This document shows positions 1-7,665 of a DNA stretch of 45,776 nucleotides, piece by piece. Each line of letters begins with the position of its first letter. Position 1 is the stretch's first letter. The notes below the pieces were generated by a model that was given only the letters and a program-made list of their open reading frames with translations, was not told where the DNA came from and did not search any database. The DNA is from Streptosporangiaceae bacterium (GTDB taxonomy: Bacteria; Actinomycetota; Actinomycetes; Streptosporangiales; Streptosporangiaceae), in contig JAFARZ010000424.1 in NCBI GenBank assembly GCA_019245115.1, positions 1-45,776 on the forward strand, written 5' to 3'. The translations under genes were made by a program, and so were the position numbers.

Positions 1-90
1 AGCTACCAGATCAGGAGATTTACCGCTCTCCATTAGCTGGACTGCGCGCATCCGCTCTTCCTCGGTCGCCCTCCGGCCCTTTCGTGACAT
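1..90 (-). CDS. Transposase N-terminus, IS630-like (cut by window edge)
   Basis: The thirty codons read leftwards from an ATG at 90 begin MSRKGRRATEEERMRAVQ and continue to SGKSPDLVA at the window edge. This basic start followed by a helix-turn-helix resembles the N-terminus of IS630-type transposases and related HTH transposase proteins. Only the DNA-binding start is visible; the DDE catalytic domain would lie outside the window. The element, or a remnant of it, marks the left end of a gene-poor, decayed region. Family assignment rests on the opening sequence only, and I cannot tell whether the gene is intact. Confidence 0.6.
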   Translation of the reverse strand, partial: MSRKGRRATEEERMRAVQLMESGKSPDLVA

Positions 91-369
91 ACGGATATTA
101 TGCCATATAGGTCAAGAAAAGTCCAGAAACTTATGAATTACTTAGTAAGTCAGGAAGTGCAGCGTTCACAAGATGGTGCAGCGCGATGGTGCAGCCTCGT
201 ATTGATAAGCCGCATTGGCCAGCGCGTTCCCTCGATCGTCACCAGCGCATTGCAGGAAACCTTGCGCAGCGAGCCTTGCCGCGAAAACCTCAGAGGCATA
301 GCAAGCACTCTGTCGAACGCCGACCCACTCGAAGTCTGAAAGAGCGGTCTTTCCAGGAAAGCGATCCAA

Positions 370-710
370 ATGTTTGTGATCCCGGTTAAGCCAGGCCAGG
401 AAGTCATCGAAACTGTCACCGCAGAACTCGCGGCTCGTGGCGTTCAGAATGGAGCGATAGTCTTGCTGGTCGGCGCTATTGACAGTTGCTGTATCAGCAA
501 CATGCCTAAAAGCGACGCCACGCGCGACATCCTGACCGAGTACAAACAACCCTTCGAGATGGCCGGTACCGGCGAGGTCAAGGACGGAAAACCCCACATC
601 CATTGCATCCTCGGCCAAGAAGGCAACGCAAGTTGGCCGGTCATCTCTATTGGGCACGTGTAGATACATGGTTCGTAAATGTCTATGTCGAAGAAATAGA
701 CCAGGCGTAG
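370..710 (+). pseudogene. PPC/DUF296-domain protein, frameshifted
   Basis: An ATG at 370 follows AGGAAAG at a suitable distance and opens a frame starting MFVIPVKPGQEV. This is the start of a PPC (plant and prokaryote conserved, DUF296) domain, with the family-typical stretch GKPHIHCILGQEG further on. The frame stops at 661-663 just after ISIGHV, but the other frame from 660 continues as VDTWFVNVYVEEIDQA and ends at 710. That is the expected C-terminal strand of the same domain, so the reading frame breaks by one base near 658-661. I see no slippery heptamer there, so a pseudogene or a sequencing error is more likely than programmed frameshifting. PPC proteins are small trimeric proteins, some DNA-associated; the role of this one is unknown. 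Confidence 0.65.
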
Positions 711-1005
711 ATATGAGCACCGTGCGCTTAGAGGAAGTATCCGCCCAGCATGTAGTCATAAGTCCGGGCCACGTTCGGGACACGGGTGTCCAGCCTCAGA
801 TCATCGCTGATGTCGCCGCTGTCGGTCACTAGCCAATAATAGAGAAATAGTTGTGTGCGGCCCCCGGCCGAGCCCGGCCAAGGCTATGGCCGCCGAGACG
901 TTCACCTAGCTCAACCGAGATATATGCGAGCGTGGGCAAAGTCCCGCCTGTCAGCCATAACTAAACAGGTTGTTCCAGCTACGTGCCAGCGCTGTTGTGG
1001 CTCGT
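711..1005. other. Decayed intergenic stretch
   Basis: A short frame from the ATG at 713 begins MSTVRLEEVSAQHVV, which looks like the opening of a GNAT-type acetyltransferase, but the resemblance is lost within about fifteen codons and the frame stops at 832. Bases 890-930 carry a fragment (GAGACGTTCAC, then AGCTCAACCGAGATATATGCG) that recurs in diverged form near 4312-4411 and 6075-6100. No intact gene is visible. It reads as a mixture of remnants. Confidence 0.3.
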
Positions 1006-1542
1006 TTATCCATCCTGATCGGCGAAGATGTCCTTTAGGAGAAGCCTGAGCCGCGCTGGCGGTTCCTCTTCGGGGAAGATCTCGCGCACCGAGGTGAAGA
1101 CGTCTTCGACAGTATGCAGGCCGAGCACCTCTGCGAGTTGCCGGATATCTTCCGCGTCCCGAGGTCGCGCTGCGAGCGCCTTCATAGCCAGGAGATGCTC
1201 GGGCGAGGCAGCGAAGACGCGAATGCCCGGATGATCGAAAACGCGGGAGGCCGCCAAGTCCCCGCCTGGCGCGATATAGGAAGTGGCCTGCTCGTTGAGC
1301 CACCAACGGGGCAAACCGAGCTCGGCGGCCACCGCCAGTGCTTCCTCGAGGACGATGCCATGCGGCTTGAAGAGGGCATCGACGTCACGGGTGGCCCTGC
1401 GCGAGTCATACGCAAGGGCCATCGCGGCGCCGCCGAACACGTAGAGGTCGGCTACCACGCCACGCCTGGCGAGCCGGTCGCCGAGACGGCGCAGGGCCTC
1501 TTCGATGCCCGAACGATCGAGCAGTGGCGAGGAATCGCTCAC
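1006..1542 (-). CDS. DUF6036-type nucleotidyltransferase (possible toxin)
   Basis: A 178-aa protein starting with GTG at 1542. Residues 36-55 contain the hallmark FGGAAMALAY...TRDVDALF: a GG loop followed by DxD (D53, D55), as in minimal nucleotidyltransferases of the DUF6036/AbiEii-like group. The rest is a helical domain with PEHLLAMKALAARPRDAEDI, also typical of this family. Such proteins transfer nucleotides onto RNA or protein targets, and several relatives are toxins of toxin-antitoxin or abortive-infection pairs. The gene overlaps the end of its upstream partner by four bases (GTGA), so the two are translationally coupled. The toxin role is inference from family and gene order; the substrate is unknown. 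Confidence 0.7.
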   Translation of the reverse strand: MSDSSPLLDRSGIEEALRRLGDRLARRGVVADLYVFGGAAMALAYDSRRATRDVDALFKPHGIVLEEALAVAAELGLPRWWLNEQATSYIAPGGDLAASRVFDHPGIRVFAASPEHLLAMKALAARPRDAEDIRQLAEVLGLHTVEDVFTSVREIFPEEEPPARLRLLLKDIFADQDG

Positions 1543-1988
1543 GCGGCGTCGATCTCGTAGTCGGCAACGAACACGCCCCGCCTGCGGAACGCGGCCGGGG
1601 CATGCACGAGCGCCTGCGCGCGCGCGCCTGGCGTGTCAAATGGGAACCAGAAGCGCCGCAGAAGGCGAGATGCCGACCACTTTGGCGCGTCCCTGCCATC
1701 TCGCATGGCAAGATGCTCGGCAAGCCCCGCGAAGAGCACGTCCCAGCGTTCATCGCCGCTGGATCCCGGCGGATCGGCGAGCAGTCGCTGACGCGTCCCC
1801 GCTGGCTCCCGGTGATACTCCTTCAGGAACTCGACCACCAGCCGCCATCGCGTGTCGAACTCAGGCTCGGCCGCGATGAAGCGAGCGAGCTCAGCGAGGC
1901 TCGTTGGCTGATAACTCACAACTCCAGAGTAGCGAACGCGGCTCGTCGCGCTCCGTTCCCGCAGACGTGTCCGGAGAGGGAGCGCCAT
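1539..1988 (-). CDS. Partner protein of the nucleotidyltransferase (possible antitoxin)
   Basis: A 149-aa protein with no recognised domain. It has a helical middle (SLAELARFIAAEPEF, RWRLVVEFLKEYHRE) and a C-terminal part ending FVADYEIDAA. It stops inside the start of the DUF6036 nucleotidyltransferase gene with a four-base overlap, the layout usual for a small partner or antitoxin gene placed first. The first ~22 residues (MALPLRTRLRERS...) look unlike the rest, and a GTG near 1919-1922 (VSYQPTSL) is an alternative start. Function is inferred only from its position; I would not call it an antitoxin on sequence alone. Confidence 0.5.
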   Translation of the reverse strand: MALPLRTRLRERSATSRVRYSGVVSYQPTSLAELARFIAAEPEFDTRWRLVVEFLKEYHREPAGTRQRLLADPPGSSGDERWDVLFAGLAEHLAMRDGRDAPKWSASRLLRRFWFPFDTPGARAQALVHAPAAFRRRGVFVADYEIDAA

Positions 1989-2417
1989 CGACGTTAAGGC
2001 GGCAATGCCCTGCGCCAGCCTCCACAGTACCCATCTGTTCTCCCAGTCGACGGCTTACATACAAGTGAAGCCATTCTCCATGGTGCAAACGATAACCTCA
2101 CAGGTTGCGCGCACCCTGCGGCAGACGCTCTCAGATCGTTGGGGGTTTCTGGTCGTCATAGCGACGAAATTCCCCAACGATCTTCGGGAGCCGCAGCGCC
2201 ACGGCGGTCAGCCACTGCTCTGTGAGTGCAGCCACAGTCCGCTGTGCAAGCGATAACCACATAGGTTGAATAAACATCTCGCTCCAGGTGAGCGTCGTCG
2301 GCTCCTCGTATGCGGCTTGGAGCGTTCCAATACTTCCAGGCTGAAGATCGCTCGGTGTATGGCTTCCATCCAGGGCGGATACTCGCGTAACCAAAGGCTG
2401 GCCGTCAAGCCCCGCAA
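1989..2417. other. Intergenic stretch with a possible minus-strand gene remnant
   Basis: On the minus strand, bases 2131-2394 can encode an 87-residue stretch with protein-like composition (TLTWSEMFIQPMWLSLAQRT, then LPKIVGEFRRYDDQ) that I do not recognise. No good ribosome site precedes it and it may be a fragment of a longer, broken gene. The stretch also holds the two direct repeats listed separately. Nothing else is supported here. Confidence 0.25.
2083..2268. repeat. Pair of ~25-bp direct repeats
   Basis: GTGCAAACGATAACCTCACA continuing to GGTTG (2083-2107) and the near-identical GTGCAAGCGATAACCACATA continuing to GGTTG (2244-2268) lie in the same orientation about 160 bp apart. They differ at only a few positions. 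The first contains a small AACCT...AGGTT palindrome. They could be protein-binding sites or the scar of a local duplication. Confidence 0.5.
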
Positions 2418-2460
2418 CTTACCAGAGCTTACCGACCAGATCATGGTAAGCTGTGGTAAG
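2418..2460. promoter_or_regulatory. 16-bp inverted repeat operator
   Basis: CTTACCAGAGCTTACC (2418-2433) and GGTAAGCTGTGGTAAG (2445-2460) form an inverted repeat with one mismatch and an 11-bp spacer. Each arm itself contains CTTACC twice, so four hexamer half-sites are present. It ends 25 bp before the ATG at 2486 of the AlbA_2 gene. Its size and position fit an operator, possibly autoregulatory because the downstream protein looks like a regulator. A GTG inside the right arm (2453) is in frame with that gene but is less likely to be its start. Confidence 0.65.
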
Positions 2461-2485
2461 TTCGGATGAGCGAGCAGGGCGGGTC

Positions 2486-4222
2486 ATGAACCTGGGTGAA
2501 ATCATTGCTGGGCTGCGGGCGGCCGGGATTGAGTTCGAGGACGTCGAGGCCAAACGGGCGGCAGGAGGCGTGCCGGAGAGCCTCGCTTCCACGCTGGCGG
2601 CGTTCGCGAACGCGCGCGGGGGGCTCATCATCCTCGGACTTGACGAGCGACAGGGGTTCGCGGCCACAGGCGTACCGGATGCGGCGGCGACGCGGAATGC
2701 CGTCGTGAGCACCGCGCGGGAAAAGCTGACACCGCCGCCGACGCTGAGCGTCGAGGTCGTGCCGTTCGAGGGCGTCAACTTGGTGGTCACGGAGGTCGAA
2801 CCATTGCCGCCCGCCCAGCGCCCCTGCTACGTCACAGCGAGGGGTCTCTATGGCGGTGCCTATGTCCGGGTCGGCGACGGTGACCAGCGGCTGACGCCGT
2901 ATGAGATCGATCGGATGCGGGAGAATGCGGGTCAGCCGCACTGGGATGACGAACCGGTTGTCGAAGCGTCCGTGCAGGATCTCAACCGGGACTCCTTCTC
3001 ACGGCTCATCGAGAATGCGCGTCGACGGTCACCACGGGTGTTCGGGAATGTCGATGAAGCGGATGCGCTTGCGATGCTGGGCGTGCTGGTTCGCCATGAG
3101 GGCATCCTGGTGCCATCGCTGGCAGGGCTGCTCAGCGTTGGCCGTTACCCGCAGCAGTTCTTCCCGCAGCTGATGTTGTCAGTTGCGGTTTACCCACACG
3201 TCGAGCGTGGCCGGAGCGGGCCGGGAGGTATCCGGTTCTTGGACAGCGCGGCGCTGGGCGGCACCGTCCCTGACATGGTGGTAGACGCCGTCCAGGTAGT
3301 GCAGCGGAACCTGCACGTCGTCAGTCGCGTGATCGGCGCCGGCCGCCTGGACCAGTGGGAGATCGAGCCGGAGGTGATCCGGGAGGCCGTTGTCAATGCT
3401 CTGATGCACCGGGACTACAGTCCGCAAGCACGTGGCACCCAGGTGCAGGTGGATGTGTTCCTGAACCGCGTCGAGGTCTCTAGTCCCGGCGGGCTCTTCG
3501 GCAACGTCCGCCTTGAAGGGCTCGGCGAGAGCGGCACGTCGTCGTCTCGCAACCCGCGCCTCGCCGCGCTGCTGCAGGAGACGGGAGACCCGGTTAACGG
3601 GCGGCCTGTAGCGGAGATCCGCGGGTCCGGGGTGAGCCTGATGATCGATCGGGTTCGCGAGGGCACCGGAGTCGTCCCGATCTTCACGGCGAACCTCGAT
3701 CAGTTCCGCGTGATCCTCCCGCGCAGTTCCCTGGTGACACCGGAATTCCTCGGCATGCTGGGCCAGCACGTGGACATCACGCGCCTGTCCAATGCCCAGG
3801 TAGCCGCCATAGCTCTCGCCAGCTCCGGTTACGACATCGACCAAGCTGTCCTTCGGAGGCTGGGCCTTCCCTCTGGCGCGGCGCGCAGGGCACTGGCCGA
3901 TCTTGTCGCGCTCGGCCTGCTGCGTTCGCGCAAGGCGCGCGATGAGGGACCATACCGGCTCAGCGCAGACCTTGACTCCGGCCGTCAGTCGCCTCCTCGT
4001 CCGAGGCTCCCGGATAACGGTCTAGGAGCAAAGATCATGGCAGCCTTGCGCGAAGTCGAGGACGCGAGCCGCGAGGAACTCCAGCAGGCTACCGGCACGG
4101 CCCGGACGCGTCTGACGAGTGCACTACAGGAACTTGTCGACCTCGGGTTCGTCGAGGCCACTGCGCCTCCGCACAGCCCCAACCGCCGCTACCGCGCGAT
4201 TCGCTTAGGACCAAGATCTTGA
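2486..4222 (+). CDS. AlbA_2 / ATP-binding transcriptional regulator-like protein
   Basis: A 578-aa protein. The first ~130 residues match the Schlafen AlbA_2 DNA-binding domain (FEDVEAKRAAGGVPESLAST, NARGGLIILGLDE, then GGAYVRVGDG). Residues ~270-400 resemble the GHKL-like ATP-binding domain often fused to it (EAVVNALMHRDYS, VEVSSPGGLFG, EIRGSGVSLMIDRV). The C-terminal ~130 residues look like two winged-helix segments (LRRLGLPSGAARRALADLVA and ELQQATGTARTRLTSALQEL). Proteins of this build are usually annotated as putative ATP-dependent regulators or RecG-like HTH proteins, without a defined ligand. The ATG at 2486 is chosen over a GTG at 2453 because the latter lies inside the operator. It stands alone beside the nucleotidyltransferase pair, divergent from it. 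Confidence 0.75.
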   Translation: MNLGEIIAGLRAAGIEFEDVEAKRAAGGVPESLASTLAAFANARGGLIILGLDERQGFAATGVPDAAATRNAVVSTAREKLTPPPTLSVEVVPFEGVNLVVTEVEPLPPAQRPCYVTARGLYGGAYVRVGDGDQRLTPYEIDRMRENAGQPHWDDEPVVEASVQDLNRDSFSRLIENARRRSPRVFGNVDEADALAMLGVLVRHEGILVPSLAGLLSVGRYPQQFFPQLMLSVAVYPHVERGRSGPGGIRFLDSAALGGTVPDMVVDAVQVVQRNLHVVSRVIGAGRLDQWEIEPEVIREAVVNALMHRDYSPQARGTQVQVDVFLNRVEVSSPGGLFGNVRLEGLGESGTSSSRNPRLAALLQETGDPVNGRPVAEIRGSGVSLMIDRVREGTGVVPIFTANLDQFRVILPRSSLVTPEFLGMLGQHVDITRLSNAQVAAIALASSGYDIDQAVLRRLGLPSGAARRALADLVALGLLRSRKARDEGPYRLSADLDSGRQSPPRPRLPDNGLGAKIMAALREVEDASREELQQATGTARTRLTSALQELVDLGFVEATAPPHSPNRRYRAIRLGPRS

Positions 4223-5326
4223 GATAAGACCCGTTGGTTAACAGCAGTTACGGGCAGGTTTTATGCATCGCCAGCGAGAGGATGCAGGCCGTGCCAGGAT
4301 CCGATTACGCCGCTGAGACGTTCACAACCCTCCCAAGCCATCGCCAGCGCGGCCCCAGCTGAAGCAGTACCAGGAGGCTATTTTCGCAGTTCAACAGCCA
4401 TATCTGCGCATGCCGTCACAACCACGTTGCCAACCATAACGACACACGTCATCTACCTGGCTCCTTCGAAGAGAAGTCCAGATGTAGGACTACAACTGGG
4501 ACGACAACGGCAGGTTCCCCGACGAGACGCCGGTCCGGATCCGCTACCCGCGCTCGAAGCAACAGGAGCGAGGCGACCGCGAGCAGTGGCCATAGCTGCC
4601 TGGCACAACGTAGAACAGTGCGGCCCAGACGAATGGTACGTATGCGTAGAGGTCCGCGAACTCGCCGTCCATGGGCGCCTCGTCAGCGGCCGAATTCGCT
4701 CGGCGGGAGGCCGCGCGGAAAAGGCCCAGACCTGCGCAAAGCGGACCCTGTTGCCAGCGATCGTGCGGACCCAGCAGCCGCCGCAGCCGAGGCCACATGC
4801 CGATCAACGACTCACGGTGGACGAACCGCTCAAGATCCTCCCGCTGTGCTTCGGAAAGAAGCAGCACATACAAGATCAGGCGCTGATCCTCCTCTGGCCC
4901 ACGTCGTATACCCGGCGTCCTGACTAGGCCACGTGCGGCAGCACGCCGTACTTCGGCCAACAGCTAGTCACGTTGGTACCGGTTACCACATCCGTGGCCG
5001 CTAACGTCAGTGACCGCCTCTGACACCGGTCTCGTCTCACCCGTTGACCCGCAGTTCCGGGCGTTGACCTGGCTGAATGCTATGTGTGGGCCGCGTGTGA
5101 TCAGCAGCGAGTTTCGGTCACCGAGACGATTAGCCGGACTTTGTGGCAGTACTCGGCTAGCGAGCCTCGGTCCCTAGCTATTCACTTTTACTAGTGCTAT
5201 GGCCGCCGAATCCCGGGCCGGAGAATATCGGCACCGACGACATGAATGCTTCATCTTGTCGGCCTGGTGGCGGTCATGTTAGCCTGAACTCTAGTAACAT
5301 GCACAAAATTGCACATGGAGTGATGC
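4223..5326. other. Gene-poor region with repeat remnants
   Basis: About 1.1 kb without a convincing gene. Bases 4312-4411 carry GCTGAGACGTTCAC and, later, CAGTTCAACAGCCATATCTG followed by CGCATG, both recurring in the 890-930 and 6075-6100 stretches. Bases 4769-4926 are homologous to 5897-6058 (listed separately). Base composition is less G/C-rich than in the neighbouring genes, which fits decayed or recently acquired DNA. A diverged odd palindrome-like stretch near 4421-4445 (GTCACAACCACGTTG) was seen, but I could not assign it. Confidence 0.4.
4769..4926 (-). repeat. Diverged coding remnant, copy 1
   Basis: Read on the minus strand this segment gives RLILYVLLLSEAQREDLERF followed by VHRESLIGMWPRLRRLLGP. 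The segment at 5897-6058 gives a clearly homologous peptide (YALLLAEAPREGLEQFVHRE, then SLVNMPPRLRRLLA), and the DNA aligns over about 150 bp. Conservation of the peptide despite many base changes suggests both derive from a real protein C-terminus, now without an intact gene in either copy. The parent family was not recognised. Confidence 0.5.
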
Positions 5327-5668
5327 ATGAGAATCCTGTCTCGAATAGGGCTCCCAGCTGCGGGCGCAGCGGTCGTTGCTGTCGGCTTGGTCGCGGCCGC
5401 CCCCCAGGCCAGCGCGTCGACCTACACTTATGCACCCAGCGATTGCTCCGTGGTAACTGGCGCTCCATACGAGACAGTCCAGATGACCTGTACTGCCCGG
5501 CCTGGCACTCAACAATGGCAGCTATTTGCCAACTGTACCTATGGTTCTATAATTAATAAGCCTGATGTGGACGTTTACGGAAATGTAGTCACGGGTGATG
5601 GCACATCGTCCCTCCATTGCCCCTCGTCTACCTTTCAAGTGCTAGCTTACTTCGAGATAGTCTCCTAG
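5327..5668 (+). CDS. Small secreted cysteine-containing protein
   Basis: A 113-aa protein with a clear Sec signal peptide: MRILSRIGLPAAGAAVVAVG then LVAAAPQASAS, with cleavage expected after ASA near residue 30. The mature ~83 residues contain four cysteines (SDC, MTC, ANC, LHC), which could make two disulfides, and are rich in Thr, Ser and Tyr. A GGAG at 5317-5320 is at good distance from the ATG at 5327. No enzyme motif is visible. Small exported proteins of this type are common in streptomycete-like bacteria, mostly of unknown role. Confidence 0.7.
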   Translation: MRILSRIGLPAAGAAVVAVGLVAAAPQASASTYTYAPSDCSVVTGAPYETVQMTCTARPGTQQWQLFANCTYGSIINKPDVDVYGNVVTGDGTSSLHCPSSTFQVLAYFEIVS

Positions 5669-5896
5669 ATACTCCGGTATCGATCCAGGATTGCCTCCAG
5701 GCCGAGGTGCAAGCCCACGGTGTCGTCAAGCGACTCCGCCCGGACGCTTGTCACAGGTGTTACCTGAACCGTTACCCACTTGGGCTGAGTGCCTCCTTGA
5801 GGAGATCCACCTCCTCACCGGAACCGGGAAGGCCCAATACCAGGCGCGCATGCCTGAGACTGGCTGATGAGCTCCCACTCCGGCGGGAGTGCGAGC

Positions 5897-6058
5897 CAGT
5901 AACCGACGCAGCCGGGGCGGCATGTTGACCAGTGATTCGCGGTGCACGAACTGCTCGAGACCTTCTCGTGGTGCCTCCGCGAGGAGCAGCGCGTAGGGGA
6001 CTGGGCGCTGATTTTCCTGGCCCACGTCCTAGACACGGCGCCCCGGCCAGGCCACATG
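5897..6058 (-). repeat. Diverged coding remnant, copy 2
   Basis: This is the partner of the 4769-4926 segment. The minus-strand peptide YALLLAEAPREGLEQFVHRE continues to SLVNMPPRLRRLLA. It is followed at 6075-6100 by CAGCTCAACGGCTATATCTG and CGCATG, a fragment also present near 4385-4411. The shared pieces occur in a different order at the two places, so the region has been rearranged as well as mutated. Confidence 0.5.
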
Positions 6059-6181
6059 GGGCGGCAGCTGTTTCCCAGCTCAACGGCTATATCTGCGCAT
6101 GTAACCAGGGGCCGAGCAGCTCCGTGGCGTACGACTCCTCGACGTACTGGGACAGCACGAGCACCGGCAGCCCGGGAATCG

Positions 6182-6334
6182 TCTTCCGTGACCGTTGGCG
6201 TGGCCGGCCGCCATATCGGCATCCACGGGCACACCCTCCAGGGCACGCAGCAGATCATGACCGCCGCCGGAATGGGCGTCGTCGCGCTCGGTGCCGGCGT
6301 CGGCCTCGCCTTGCGCCGTGCGAAGCAAGCCTGA
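6182..6334 (+). pseudogene. C-terminal fragment of a membrane protein
   Basis: The plus-strand frame ending at 6334 reads SSSVTVGVAGRHIGIHGHTL, then a hydrophobic segment (MTAAGMGVVALGAGVGLAL) and a basic end RRAKQA. That is the usual shape of a C-terminal membrane anchor with positive-inside tail. The upstream frame (from 5942) is a remnant on the other strand and gives no credible N-terminus, so this is probably the surviving end of a broken gene. No LPxTG-type motif is seen. Confidence 0.3.
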
Positions 6335-6345
6335 CCCGGAGCAAG

Positions 6346-6367
6346 CCTGACCCGTGCCGGGGTCAGG
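6346..6367. terminator. Hairpin between convergent genes
   Basis: CCTGACCC (6346-6353) pairs perfectly with GGGTCAGG (6360-6367) around a six-base loop. It sits over the stop codon of the minus-strand Ser/Pro-rich gene and just after the plus-strand membrane-protein fragment. There is no clear T-run, as is common in actinomycetes. A tandem GCAAGCCTGACCCG (6326-6339 and 6343-6356) overlaps its left arm. Confidence 0.5.
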
Positions 6368-6725
6368 GTGGGGTGGATGTGGGTTCTGCCGCTGGTGGTG
6401 CGAGGCTGGATGCCGGCGGTCCCGACGCTGGCGCCGATGGTGTCGCGCTCGGTGTGACCGGCGTTGCCGGTGACGGGGAACTGCTCGGACTCGGCGAGTG
6501 CGAAGGGCGGGCGGACCGGCTGGGAATGGCTGAGCCAGTCGGGCTGGGTGACCGCATGGGCGAAGTGGTCGAGGGCGTGGACCTGGGAGTGGGGGACGGA
6601 CTTCGGACCGGCTGGGATGTCCCAGCCGGCGCGGAGGCCGGGCGGATCAGGACATAGAGCGCCAGCACGGCCAGGAACACGCCCATGAGTATCAGGGTCG
6701 ACGTGCGGGGACGCCGTCTGGTCAT
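6363..6725 (-). CDS. Membrane-anchored Ser/Pro/Thr-rich protein
   Basis: A 120-aa protein. After MTRRRPRTS there is one hydrophobic segment (TLILMGVFLAVLALYVLI, residues ~10-27), followed by ~90 residues made almost only of Pro, Ser, Thr and Ala. This predicts a single-pass protein with an extended extracytoplasmic tail, perhaps spanning the cell wall and possibly glycosylated. The ATG overlaps the stop of the MscS-type gene by four bases (ATGA), so the two are cotranscribed and coupled. No enzymatic domain is present; a role linked to the channel is only suggested by the coupling. Confidence 0.65.
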   Translation of the reverse strand: MTRRRPRTSTLILMGVFLAVLALYVLIRPASAPAGTSQPVRSPSPTPRSTPSTTSPMRSPSPTGSAIPSRSARPSHSPSPSSSPSPATPVTPSATPSAPASGPPASSLAPPAAEPTSTPP

Positions 6726-7609
6726 GAGGCACCTCCGGTCGAGCGGCCCGTGTCGAGCTCGGCCGAGACGAAAATGCCCTCTTCGCGCAGGGCAGACGCG
6801 ACCCGCGCGCGAAGCTCACGCCCGACGTCGAACTGCATCCCGGGGAGCGTTCGCGCCACCATGCGCACCGAGAACGTGTCGACCTCGATTCTTTCGACTC
6901 CCATCACAGTGGGCGGATCGAGCATCATCTTGCGCAGCACCTCATCGCCGAACGCTTCCCGGCCGACGCGCCGCAGCACCTCGGTAACGTGGCTCACCTC
7001 TACCGAAGAGGGAACGGGAACGTCCACCACCGCGCGCGCCCAGTCCCGCGACAGGTTGGTTACCTGGACGATCTGGCCATTGGGCGTGGTGACGACCTCG
7101 CCGCTCACCGAGCGGATCCGGGTGACCCGCAGCGTCACCTCCTCGACGGTTCCGATGGCCGGTTCCCCGACACCAGCGACGGAGATGCGGATGACGTCGC
7201 CGAAGCCGTATTGTCGTTCGCCGGTAATGAACAACCCCGCGCCGATGTCCTGGATGAACCGCTGCAGACCGAACCCGAGCGCTGCGCTGATCAGGGCCGC
7301 CGGCGCGACCAGGCCCGCCAGGGGCACGCCAAGGCGCTGCACCACCAGCACGGCGGTGACGACGTAGATAACGGCCAGGACGCTCCAGGTGAGGACCTGC
7401 GCCACGACGTGGCGGTGCTTAGCGGCCTCAGAGCGGACCAGCTCATCCGAATCGGCAGCCCGGGCATCGATACGCGCCATAAGCTGGCCGCGCGCCCAGT
7501 CCGCCAGCCGGGTGAGCAAAATCGCCCCCAGCACCAGCAGGATGATGACCAGCAGGTTGCCACGTGCCCAGCCGCTGAAGTCGGACAGCGGTGCGATCGC
7601 CTTCGTCAA
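6722..7609 (-). CDS. MscS-family small-conductance mechanosensitive channel
   Basis: A 295-aa protein. Transmembrane segments lie at about residues 18-34, 73-92 and 98-115; the last is the pore-lining helix (VAPAALISAALGFGLQRFIQ). A typical MscS beta domain follows (GFGDVIRISVAGVGEPAIGT, then TTPNGQIVQVTNLSRDWARA) and then the mixed alpha/beta C-terminal domain. Channels of this family release solutes on hypo-osmotic shock. The length fits the short MscS class. The start is TTG at 7609, preceded by GGGAGGGG; no better in-frame start is nearby. The downstream Ser/Pro-rich gene overlaps by four bases. Confidence 0.85.
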   Translation of the reverse strand: MTKAIAPLSDFSGWARGNLLVIILLVLGAILLTRLADWARGQLMARIDARAADSDELVRSEAAKHRHVVAQVLTWSVLAVIYVVTAVLVVQRLGVPLAGLVAPAALISAALGFGLQRFIQDIGAGLFITGERQYGFGDVIRISVAGVGEPAIGTVEEVTLRVTRIRSVSGEVVTTPNGQIVQVTNLSRDWARAVVDVPVPSSVEVSHVTEVLRRVGREAFGDEVLRKMMLDPPTVMGVERIEVDTFSVRMVARTLPGMQFDVGRELRARVASALREEGIFVSAELDTGRSTGGAS

Positions 7610-7620
7610 TACGCCCCTCC

Positions 7621-7646
7621 CGTTTGAACCTCTTTCACCTCAAACG
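7621..7646. promoter_or_regulatory. Inverted repeat upstream of the MscS-type gene
   Basis: CGTTTGA (7621-7627) and TCAAACG (7640-7646) are perfect inverted arms separated by 12 bp, immediately upstream of the TTG start at 7609. The position fits an operator or a hairpin in the mRNA leader. No regulator in the window is linked to it. Confidence 0.4.
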
Positions 7647-7665
7647 CACCAGTTTAAGCAAGGTG

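Noticed and set aside
658..663. Programmed ribosomal frameshift in the DUF296 gene
   Set aside because: No X XXY YYZ slippery heptamer and no downstream structure noticed; a simple mutation explains it better.
166..783. 205-codon minus-strand frame
   Set aside because: It runs antisense to the DUF296/PPC remnant, whose domain is clear, and has no recognisable features.
4427..4960. Overlapping frames on both strands
   Set aside because: Neither has a start signal; only the short conserved peptide shared with 5897-6058 is supported, and as a remnant.
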